Of a DNA stretch of 36,524 bases, positions 31,490 to 36,524 are shown one piece after another. Position 1 is the first letter of the stretch, and each line of letters starts with the position of its first letter. Both the position numbers and the translations under genes were made by a program. Under the pieces are notes generated by a model that saw nothing but the letters and a program-made list of their open reading frames with translations, was not told where the DNA came from and did no database searches. Source of the stretch: a virus. Where the stretch lies: the IMG/VR virus record IMGVR_UViG_3300013233_000068, positions 1 to 36,524 of that record. One strand, given 5' to 3'.

Positions 31490-32317
31490 TTACTTAGCTC
31501 CCTTTAGTACTCCGCCTGCCTTCTTCCACGCTTCGACAAGTGGCACAAAGCTCGGCGGGAGGTTCTCTGCCCACTCAAGATTTCGGGCTTTAGTTGCAAC
31601 GTTCGATGTGGCAGTCGACCAGAAAAAGTCTTTGCCCTTGCGTTGGGTTTGAATAACGTCGGAGAAGAAACGGGGAAGCCGGGGCGCCAGCTTCCGACCA
31701 AGTGTCGAAGCCATCAGGGTCACGCCGCCGGATACTTCATCCACCTCCCGTTCCAGATGGCCCGTCAGGATGAAGAAGGCGTTGGTGTCCGTACAAAGTT
31801 TCTGCACCAACCGCTCCAAGTTATCCATCGCCATACCCCAGTCAGCCATAGACTTAGTAGGCTTGCTTCCGACGACTAGATTCATTGCCATGACGTTGAG
31901 ACCGGATAGGCTGTCGATTACTATAGCCCGGTCTGGCCCCCACGTAGCCACATCACCGAAGGACTCGCCAGTGCGGTCGCAGGTGAAGTCATGAAGGGCT
32001 TGGAGTACGTCGATGAATTGAGCGTAGCGCCGTTTGTTAATATCCTCCATCTTGGCGATGGACTGGAATGGGAGTTGATTTATCTTCTTAGCGCTGTCTA
32101 CCATTGCATCCCAGTCGGGACTCGCCGGGGCGATATACTTCCAATGGCAGTCCTCCGGCGGCAAATCGCCAAGGACTTCCATGCCCGGCTCGGTGAAGAT
32201 GATAAAGGGCGTAATGCCTGCATCGAGTAAAGTCCGGATGGCATGGGTTTTGCCGGTTCCAGTCTCACCCAATAACAGTATATTCGCTCCCGGTATTGTT
32301 TTCACTTTCTCTGTCAT
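31490..32317 (-). CDS. Sak4-like RecA-fold ATPase
   Basis: 275 residues. Walker A is GETGTGKT at 17-24 and Walker B is AIVIDS at 131-136 (Asp135). A later FFILTGHLERE resembles the sensor region. The length and single RecA core are right for phage Sak4-type proteins, which promote strand annealing together with an SSB. AGGAGG precedes the ATG. The adjoining SSB-like and nuclease genes support the recombination assignment. An AAA-type NTPase of other function remains possible. Confidence 0.8.
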   Translation of the reverse strand: MTEKVKTIPGANILLLGETGTGKTHAIRTLLDAGITPFIIFTEPGMEVLGDLPPEDCHWKYIAPASPDWDAMVDSAKKINQLPFQSIAKMEDINKRRYAQFIDVLQALHDFTCDRTGESFGDVATWGPDRAIVIDSLSGLNVMAMNLVVGSKPTKSMADWGMAMDNLERLVQKLCTDTNAFFILTGHLEREVDEVSGGVTLMASTLGRKLAPRLPRFFSDVIQTQRKGKDFFWSTATSNVATKARNLEWAENLPPSFVPLVEAWKKAGGVLKGAK

Positions 32318-32331
32318 GTCGTTACCTCCTG

Positions 32332-33249
32332 CTACTTGTCAGTTCCTGCCAACGGGTTCCACGTGTTCTCTGCATACAAGTCGTACCAACGCTCCGGCTG
32401 TGGGCTTTCGCAGAGTTGGGAGTATATGCAGGCGCCATAGCTCGTACACTCCCCATCAAGATTGTAGTCCCACCACTTGCTGTGATAGCACGCAAGCATC
32501 CGCCGGATGTCACGTAAAAGCTGCTCGAACCACCGGTCAATCATCCACTTACTGCGATACACGATAGCCTGCTGTGTGTTGTGCATCGTCTTCTGGATAC
32601 TGATACCCCGGATAATACAGGTGTCGATGTTGTGGCCATATTGCTGTGCGGCCCAGCAGTAGCCTGTAAACTGTGAGCGGAGCGCCCACTGCTGTGCCCA
32701 CTGCGGGCCGATGGCCTTGGTCGTTTTGTCGTCGAGACAATAGAGCTTGCCGGTAGAGTCCACCGCCAGCATGTCGAACCTGCCGGCGTAAATAAGTGGC
32801 TCGCCGGTCTCTGGGTGGTTTATCGGGAGCGGGACTGCGAAGGTAAACTCCACAGCGGAGTCGTTGAGGGGGCGCAAGAAGTCTGACTCGAAGGGCCAGG
32901 TGAGGGTGTAGTGAAGCAGCGCCGATTGCATACGCTCGCAGGTTTTCGCATGGCCTTCCGGCGGGTCTTCGGGGCCATAATGCTTGACCAACGCTTCCAG
33001 CCCCAAAGCTACTGCTTCCGCTTCCGTCTTGCCGTTGTGATAGAACTCCTTGCGGGCGACTTCTAGGCCGACAGCATAGGCTCCACCAGCTAACAGGTCG
33101 GGGGAGACCCGGCGCGGCGCAAGTCGCTCGACGTTAGCGTAGAAGAACTTGCGCGGGCAGGCGACAAACTGCGCACGGGCTGTAGAGTCAAGTACTTCCG
33201 GAAACTTCAAAGCTGGTTCTGGCGTTGTCTTTGTCATTGTTTTCGCCAT
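32332..33249 (-). CDS. Cas4-like / RecB-type PD-(D/E)XK nuclease with Fe-S cysteines
   Basis: 305 residues. Candidate catalytic residues are Glu134, Asp159 (GRFD), Asp173-x-Lys175 (LDDKTT) and the QxxxY motif Q193-Y197. Cys31 (FVACPRKFFY) and Cys268, Cys274 and Cys280 (ECTSYGACIYSQLC) have the spacing of the four-cysteine iron-sulfur cluster of Cas4 and AddB-type nucleases. It probably resects DNA ends for the Sak4-like annealing system. GGAGG is eight bases before the ATG. The absence of Cas1/Cas2 and CRISPR repeats argues against an adaptation role. Confidence 0.82.
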   Translation of the reverse strand: MAKTMTKTTPEPALKFPEVLDSTARAQFVACPRKFFYANVERLAPRRVSPDLLAGGAYAVGLEVARKEFYHNGKTEAEAVALGLEALVKHYGPEDPPEGHAKTCERMQSALLHYTLTWPFESDFLRPLNDSAVEFTFAVPLPINHPETGEPLIYAGRFDMLAVDSTGKLYCLDDKTTKAIGPQWAQQWALRSQFTGYCWAAQQYGHNIDTCIIRGISIQKTMHNTQQAIVYRSKWMIDRWFEQLLRDIRRMLACYHSKWWDYNLDGECTSYGACIYSQLCESPQPERWYDLYAENTWNPLAGTDK

Positions 33250-33511
33250 TGGTTCGTCCTCCCACTATGTGCATCATCTTTACTTTCTTTTCAATTACAA
33301 CTTTCGGGCCACGGACGCAGAAGCGCAGGCGGTAGAAACCTGCCTCCTCTGCCTTCTTCCGTCCAAGCCACCGGCGGAATAGATACAGTTCGGCGCGCAA
33401 ACTTCTTGCCGCTGCTGGATGGGCGCAGGTTACTGTCACAGAACCTTGACCCAAAGCGGCGCGACAGATGTTTGCATACAACTTCGGTTCCTGCGGCCGG
33501 CGGTCGGTCAC
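33188..33511 (-). CDS. Small basic protein of unknown function
   Basis: 107 residues from GTG 33511, overlapping the upstream stop (TAGTG). The N-terminal half (ICRAALGQGSVTVTCAH, then RSLRAELYLFRRWL) has an alpha/beta look, and the last ~20 residues overlap the nuclease gene by 62 bases. The unusually long overlap suggests that part of the C-terminal tail is dispensable. I do not recognise the family. Confidence 0.6.
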   Translation of the reverse strand: MTDRRPQEPKLYANICRAALGQGSVTVTCAHPAAARSLRAELYLFRRWLGRKKAEEAGFYRLRFCVRGPKVVIEKKVKMMHIVGGRTNGENNDKDNARTSFEVSGST

Positions 33512-33720
33512 TAGTTCTGGCCTCCCAACAGGGAGTCTAACAGGGCTTTCTCTTCTTCCGGAGTTCGCCGCTGGCTCTTCTTCGCCGGGGGAGTAGCCGC
33601 CGTGCCACGGGCAGCACGTAGTGCGTGCAGCGCCTCAGCCACTTCTTCTGGCGGGATATTCTCCCCGGCAAGGACTCGCTGCCGGAAGTCCTGTAATTTC
33701 TCTAGGTCGAGTGTCGCCAT
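33511..33720 (-). CDS. Small helical protein, first gene after the leftward promoter
   Basis: 69 residues, with helices at ~5-20 (EKLQDFRQRVLAG) and ~25-40 (EEVAEALHALRAARG) and an acidic C-terminus. AGGAGG is six bases before the ATG. It directly follows the proposed promoter at 33742-33770 and is translationally coupled to the next gene. A small DNA- or protein-binding regulator is possible. No known family is recognised. Confidence 0.7.
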   Translation of the reverse strand: MATLDLEKLQDFRQRVLAGENIPPEEVAEALHALRAARGTAATPPAKKSQRRTPEEEKALLDSLLGGQN

Positions 33721-33731
33721 AGTTTTCCTCC

Positions 33732-33770
33732 TGTTTGAGCAAGATTAGCATGTTTGAGCAGACTTGTCAA
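33732..33770 (-). promoter_or_regulatory. Sigma70-like promoter with direct repeats, drives the replication operon
   Basis: On the minus strand, TTGACA (33765-33770) is followed after 17 bases by TAATCT (33742-33747), with a TGC immediately upstream that gives an extended -10. The -35 overlaps the stop codon of the upstream gene. The ten-base sequence TGCTCAAACA occurs at 33751-33760 and again at 33732-33741, placing one copy in the spacer and one at the likely transcription start. This is a plausible operator pair. Confidence 0.55.
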
Positions 33771-34180
33771 GTCCCTTTAGGCGGGGAGCTACCGCCCGCG
33801 CCGCCTAGCACGCCCTCGATTACGTCTTCCAGCGATGTCAGGGGCACCGGCTCGGCCTCTGGCTGGTTGCCCTCTGGGGCTACCGCCGGCTTAGGTAGTG
33901 TGGCCAGCACCCGGTCAATGGCGGCGATGGCAGTGTCGTGCTCTTCGGTGTATAGGAATAGGGTGAAGGACTCGCGGTTGTGCTGGATGTGCAACGCGGC
34001 AAGCTCGCCCGCTGCCGGGTGGCCCTCGTCTATCAGGGTGCGGCGTAGCCCGTAAATCGCCCGCCGGGCGCGCCAGCAGTCACGAGCATTGTCGAAATCC
34101 AGCCGGATTTCCTTCCGTTCATGTATTGCAGTCATAAGCAGGTCGTAAATCGCCTGCGGGAAGTCGGTACTTTTTGCCAT
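33767..34180 (-). CDS. Protein of unknown function with charged helical core
   Basis: 137 residues. Residues ~10-100 contain helical and strand elements (RKEIRLDFDNARDCWRARRA, then FTLFLYTEEHDTAIAAIDRV), and the tail is Gly/Pro-rich. The core pattern, a two-strand hairpin with flanking helices, is seen in other small phage proteins but I cannot name the family. It sits between two promoter-like elements. The 85-base gap upstream holds an inverted repeat. Confidence 0.65.
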   Translation of the reverse strand: MAKSTDFPQAIYDLLMTAIHERKEIRLDFDNARDCWRARRAIYGLRRTLIDEGHPAAGELAALHIQHNRESFTLFLYTEEHDTAIAAIDRVLATLPKPAVAPEGNQPEAEPVPLTSLEDVIEGVLGGAGGSSPPKGT

Positions 34181-34208
34181 TATGTTCCTCCGGGTAGTGG
34201 GGGGAGTA

Positions 34209-34257
34209 GGGAGTGGACGCGGAGCCTAGTTGCGCCGTGGGCTAGCGGCCCACTCCC
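34209..34257. repeat. Inverted repeat with alternative hairpins in the 85-bp gap
   Basis: GGGAGTGG at 34209-34216 can pair with CCACTCCC at 34250-34257. A shorter stem, GTGGGC with GCCCAC (34237-34253, loop TAGCG), shares bases with the second arm, so the two structures exclude each other. No U-tract follows on either strand. Apart from this the gap between the two leftward genes shows nothing recognisable. Confidence 0.4.
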
Positions 34258-34265
34258 TTGCCCCA

Positions 34266-34742
34266 TTAGGCCAAGATGTCGTCGACCGTGACGGTCTCTT
34301 CCGTCTCCTGCTCGCGCAGACGCTCCTCTTTGACTGCAAGGATAGCCTTCTTCACGTCGCGCAGGCTACGAAGCTGCTTGACCTGCTCGTCGGACAGGCC
34401 GCCCACCAGTTCCTTCGCGGCGGACTCTTCGATGCCCTTCAAGCGTGCGACAGCAGCCACCAGCAGGGTCGTGCGGGCTGCGCCGGCACCCACCCGGCGA
34501 GTGACGTACTCGCCAGCAGCAAGGCGGTCGAAGACCTCCTTAGCGGCGGCCAGCTTTGCCTCTGGGTCGCTCTCTGCACTCGTCCTGTCACGCAGGATGT
34601 GGTGCAGGCCAGCGCCCTTCACCCGCTTCTGGATGTCCTTCGGCAGCTGGTTGAAGTCGAACTCAACCGGGTCGCCGCCTTCCGGAGTCCAGACTACGGT
34701 CGGCTGGTCGTAGTCGTACTTGATTGGAAGTCGCTTTGCCAT
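34266..34742 (-). CDS. Small virion- or DNA-associated protein of unknown function
   Basis: 158 residues. An N-terminal beta segment (VVWTPEGGDPVEFDFNQLPK) is followed by a mostly helical part with a region near residues 90-120 (TTLLVAAVARLKGIEES) and a Glu-rich C-terminus. Proteins with this 'FDFNQLP...I...' opening are widespread in phages without a known role. It is preceded by an 80-base leader with a hairpin and a good AGGAGG, so it is likely to be expressed strongly. Confidence 0.7.
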   Translation of the reverse strand: MAKRLPIKYDYDQPTVVWTPEGGDPVEFDFNQLPKDIQKRVKGAGLHHILRDRTSAESDPEAKLAAAKEVFDRLAAGEYVTRRVGAGAARTTLLVAAVARLKGIEESAAKELVGGLSDEQVKQLRSLRDVKKAILAVKEERLREQETEETVTVDDILA

Positions 34743-34803
34743 GTTGTTACCTCCTACTTTCTTTTTGGGAGTACTGTTTCTGCCCCTCCCGTGGGCAAAG
34801 TTA

Positions 34804-34858
34804 CAGCGATTGGTGTCGCTGATTCGGGGAAGCTAGCAGATGCCGTCTTGTTTGTCAA
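34804..34858 (-). promoter_or_regulatory. Sigma70-like promoter and structured leader
   Basis: TTGACA (34853-34858), a 17-base spacer and TAGCTT (34830-34835) on the minus strand, with a TGC before the -10. The promoter lies across the last codons of the upstream gene. The inverted repeat AGCTAGCA ... TGCTAGCT flanks the -35 and overlaps the -10, a possible operator. A hairpin CAGCGA-TTGGTG-TCGCTG (34804-34821) would lie near the 5' end of the transcript. Confidence 0.5.
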
Positions 34859-35069
34859 CAATCTTTGCTAGCTGATTCAGCCATGCTCGCCGCTTGTCCG
34901 GGGCTGGATAGAGCGCATCGGCGGCTAGATGGGCACATCGCTCTAGAGCTTCGTGGGCCTCCGGCGCGGCGCGAAAGGCGCGGGCAAAGGCCATAGCCAG
35001 CCGCCCGGCAATAAGCGGCGGGCAAGGCTCCACAGGGCTGCATGTCGTCTCGTTAAGCTCTTTCTGCAT
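34833..35069 (-). CDS. Small helical protein of unknown function
   Basis: 78 residues, Ala/Cys-rich and helical, with LAMAFARAFRAAPEAHEALE and CAHLAADALYPA. The start is inside the upstream gene by 17 bases, with GGAGGTAGAAG just before the ATG. The leftward promoter at 34830-34858 is embedded in its last codons. I do not recognise the family. Confidence 0.65.
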   Translation of the reverse strand: MQKELNETTCSPVEPCPPLIAGRLAMAFARAFRAAPEAHEALERCAHLAADALYPAPDKRRAWLNQLAKIVDKQDGIC

Positions 35070-35277
35070 CTTCTACCTCCTTGCGCTGCTTTGCGGAGAG
35101 TTGGGCCATTTCCGTCTCGACCCACTGGCGCAGCAGGGCTTCAAACAGTCGCTGGCGGGAGCCGTATTTAACCCGGCCGTAGGAGTCGGCCAGCAGTAGG
35201 TCGCAGCGTAGGACTAAATCCTCCGGCAAGCGGACGCAGATGGCTGTGCGCCTGACTGTACTCTTTGGTCTCGGCAT
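35053..35277 (-). CDS. Ribbon-helix-helix-like DNA-binding protein candidate
   Basis: 74 residues from ATG 35277, seven bases after GGAGG; a longer frame from 35457 has no supporting site. STVRRTAICVRLPEDLVLRC, then RQRLFEALLRQWV gives the strand and two helices expected of a ribbon-helix-helix (CopG/Arc-type) repressor, which binds DNA as a dimer. A basic N-terminus and a charged C-terminal helix fit. It would be a candidate ligand for the palindromic sites, although this is inference. Confidence 0.6.
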   Translation of the reverse strand: MPRPKSTVRRTAICVRLPEDLVLRCDLLLADSYGRVKYGSRQRLFEALLRQWVETEMAQLSAKQRKEVEDAERA

Positions 35278-35654
35278 TACTTTACCTCCTGAATGTCCCG
35301 GCCTAGGCATTCTAGGCACAGGGCTTCTTCGTAACTCTGGCGCAGCCACACAGGCAGTTGCGGATAGCTGCGCGGGTCTACTGGTTGCTCCAACGCGGCG
35401 CCGTCGCATTCCGTACGCAGTAAGTACTCCGGCGGGGAGTATTGGACTGCCCCGCAATCGGCGCAGCGCCAGCGGGTTGTGTAGGCTACGACGGCAATCG
35501 GCTTGGTCGCGGCGAGCTTCGCCCGGATGCGGGCGATACTGGCTTCCTTCTCACGCTGGCGGGCGGATTTCTGTAGCTCAGCTACCCGCTCTTGGTCGTC
35601 GGCTAGGATTGCGTCGAGTAGTTCGGTGTCCTTCTGGGTCATTTTAATGGTCAT
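35277..35654 (-). CDS. Zinc-ribbon protein of unknown function
   Basis: 125 residues. Residues ~1-50 form a charged helical coil, then RWRCADCGAVQYSP and later ALCLECLG give two CxxC pairs separated by ~45 residues, typical of a zinc ribbon. A nucleic-acid or RNA-polymerase-binding role is possible. The stop overlaps the next ATG (TAATG) and the start lies inside the upstream gene's tail. Confidence 0.7.
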   Translation of the reverse strand: MTIKMTQKDTELLDAILADDQERVAELQKSARQREKEASIARIRAKLAATKPIAVVAYTTRWRCADCGAVQYSPPEYLLRTECDGAALEQPVDPRSYPQLPVWLRQSYEEALCLECLGRDIQEVK

Positions 35655-35952
35655 AGAGTTCTACCTCCGGCTCTGGTCTCGGCTCCGGTTCCGGCTCATA
35701 CGGTCGCAGGCCCATCGGGTCGTAGGCTAGGCCAGCTTCGCAGCAGTCACTTGCGGGCTGGACATCGCTGTGGCATCCGACGTAGCCCCAGTACTCGTGG
35801 GGGCCGATGCCGAAGTCGACCAAGCGCCAGCCGCACGGCTTACCGCACTCGACGCAGAAGGGCGGGGACTCGTTGGCGGGGCAGGCTCCGCCGCCGGGTC
35901 GGTGGGGAAAGGGATAGGCGGGGCAAAGGCAGGGGTCGTCAGTAGTACACAT
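35644..35952 (-). CDS. Cys-rich protein with Pro/Glu tail
   Basis: 102 residues, with a very Cys-rich first half (CTTDDPCLC, FCVECGKPC), then WGYVGCHSDVQPASDCCEAG and a repetitive Glu-Pro-Arg tail (EPEPEPRPEPE). At least one CxxC and several single Cys could bind zinc. There is no recognised function. It is part of the early small-gene string. Confidence 0.65.
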   Translation of the reverse strand: MCTTDDPCLCPAYPFPHRPGGGACPANESPPFCVECGKPCGWRLVDFGIGPHEYWGYVGCHSDVQPASDCCEAGLAYDPMGLRPYEPEPEPRPEPEVELYDH

Positions 35953-36199
35953 CTGGCTCGTCCTCCGGTATCGGCCGCTGTAACTGCTTTCCCAGTTCGT
36001 CCCGCATCCACTGGGGCAGCTTTTCGGATAGCATAAGTATCGTGGTCGGGAGCATTGCCTTTCGGTGGTTCCCGCACACGGTGAAGGTGTCCGGGTTCGT
36101 CTTGGTCTTGATTATGCAAAGAAACTCGTCCGCATCGGCGAGCAACGCTTGGGCGTGCTTTAGCACGGAGCGGCGCTTGATGTGGATACCGCTAGTCAT
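35939..36199 (-). CDS. Small protein of unknown function
   Basis: 86 residues from ATG 36199, chosen because AGGAGG is seven bases upstream. The 164-residue frame from 36433 covers other genes and has no site. Helical N-terminus (VLKHAQALLADADEF), a beta segment (FLCIIKTKTNPDTFTVC) and helical DELGKQLQR. Overlaps the next upstream gene by ATGA. Confidence 0.65.
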   Translation of the reverse strand: MTSGIHIKRRSVLKHAQALLADADEFLCIIKTKTNPDTFTVCGNHRKAMLPTTILMLSEKLPQWMRDELGKQLQRPIPEDEPDVYY

Positions 36200-36423
36200 G
36201 TCTTGTCCTCCTTGTGGGTACGGGTTGGGCCGGAGCGCTGCTCCGGGCTGGTCTGCCGCCATGCGGCAGACTCCGGGGCCAGTAGGCAGTCGAGGCACAG
36301 CCAGCGGCTCCCGGTTGGGCCAGCGCACAGCGCGGCGTCGGCGCGGCGCAGACTCCGCCCGCAGGCGGCGCAGCCGGTGATGGCTTCTACCGAGTTTGGC
36401 TGCGCCCCGCTGCTGGCTGGCAT
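36196..36423 (-). CDS. Small zinc-ribbon protein
   Basis: 75 residues with CAACGRS and later LCLDCLL, two CxxC pairs ~20-25 residues apart, and a basic C-terminus (TRTHKEDKT). A zinc ribbon is likely. The start overlaps the upstream frame's stop (TAATG). It is one of several small Cys proteins in the early region. Confidence 0.65.
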   Translation of the reverse strand: MPASSGAQPNSVEAITGCAACGRSLRRADAALCAGPTGSRWLCLDCLLAPESAAWRQTSPEQRSGPTRTHKEDKT

Positions 36424-36524
36424 TAGTGGGCAAGCTCCACGCTGTCGGCTTCTTCGCCTAGGACATCGTGCATCAGACCCTTCTGTATGGCCTTGACGAT
36501 GATTAAGGCGACCGGCGGCGGCAT
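36423..36524 (-). CDS. Short frame at the right edge, possibly truncated
   Basis: 33 residues from an ATG that begins exactly at the window edge (MPPPVALIIVKAIQKGLM). It is coupled to the next gene by TAATG. The true gene may begin further right, outside the window. A helical segment and acidic tail (GEEADSVELAH) are all that can be seen. Confidence 0.45.
   Translation of the reverse strand: MPPPVALIIVKAIQKGLMHDVLGEEADSVELAH

Noticed and set aside
32332-33249. The Cas4-like nuclease as a sign of CRISPR adaptation
   Set aside because: There is no repeat-spacer array, Cas1 or Cas2 in the window. Cas4-like nucleases are common in phage recombination modules.
34230-34871. A 213-residue plus-strand frame across the right-hand region
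   Set aside because: It runs antisense through well-supported leftward genes with good ribosome sites and promoters, and its product has no known pattern.
35053-35457. 134-residue leftward frame
   Set aside because: The start at 35277 has GGAGG at the right distance and a TAATG overlap, while the extra 60 residues cover another gene.
35939-36433. 164-residue leftward frame
   Set aside because: The N-terminal half covers the zinc-ribbon gene in another frame. The strong AGGAGG at the ATG at 36199 supports the shorter 86-residue product.
1-36524. tRNA genes, insertion sequences, integrase or attachment sites
   Set aside because: No cloverleaf-like segment fits in the short gaps, and no transposase or recombinase was recognised. 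Nothing suggests a temperate lifestyle inside this window.

Overview
The window is one contiguous stretch of a double-stranded DNA tailed phage (Caudoviricetes), with no host genes. The virion set is a portal, a Glu/Ala-rich scaffold-like protein, a DUF5309/SU10-type major capsid protein, an SU10-type adaptor, a beta-propeller-like nozzle protein, Gly-rich and coiled-coil internal proteins and a 1972-residue ejection-type protein. No tape measure, sheath or baseplate hub is visible, so a short-tailed (podovirus-like) particle is the best reading. An overlapping Rz/Rz1 spanin pair implies a Gram-negative (diderm) host. The portal gene runs in from the left edge. The terminase and probably the primase lie outside the window.

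Layout: bases 1-21734 are read rightward. They hold the head genes (portal, unknown, scaffold, capsid), a 90-bp regulatory gap, a tail fibre with a Collar domain and its partner, further tail/appendage genes including a 660-residue repeat protein, a lysis cassette at about 9.07-10.5 kb (coiled-coil/TM protein, DUF5675 protein, holin candidate, Rz, Rz1), and then adaptor, nozzle, a gp13-like protein and three internal virion proteins. Bases 36524-21703 are read leftward as tightly overlapping genes. They run from small, often Cys-rich early proteins through a recombination/replication block to an AT-richer run of small unknown genes and a DUF3987-like ATPase. The replication block contains a Cas4-like nuclease, a Sak4-like ATPase, a DUF669/SSB-like protein, an ATP-dependent DNA ligase, a ParB-domain DNA methyltransferase and a uracil-DNA-glycosylase/DNA polymerase A fusion. 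The two arms converge and overlap by 32 bp.

How the parts work together: the leftward arm would take over the cell and copy, repair and methylate the genome. The rightward arm builds the particle and lyses the cell. Two leftward sigma70-like promoters (near 33.75 and 34.84 kb) can be proposed, each sitting across the end of the upstream gene. A 33-bp near-palindrome occurs twice, once after the capsid gene and once across the polymerase stop codon (27 of 33 bases identical), and is the best candidate for an undescribed regulatory element. The other observations that stand out are the HELGH zinc-protease signature in the giant ejection protein and the UDG-polymerase fusion with an HDS instead of HDE motif C. 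I see no CRISPR array, no tRNA gene and no insertion sequence.
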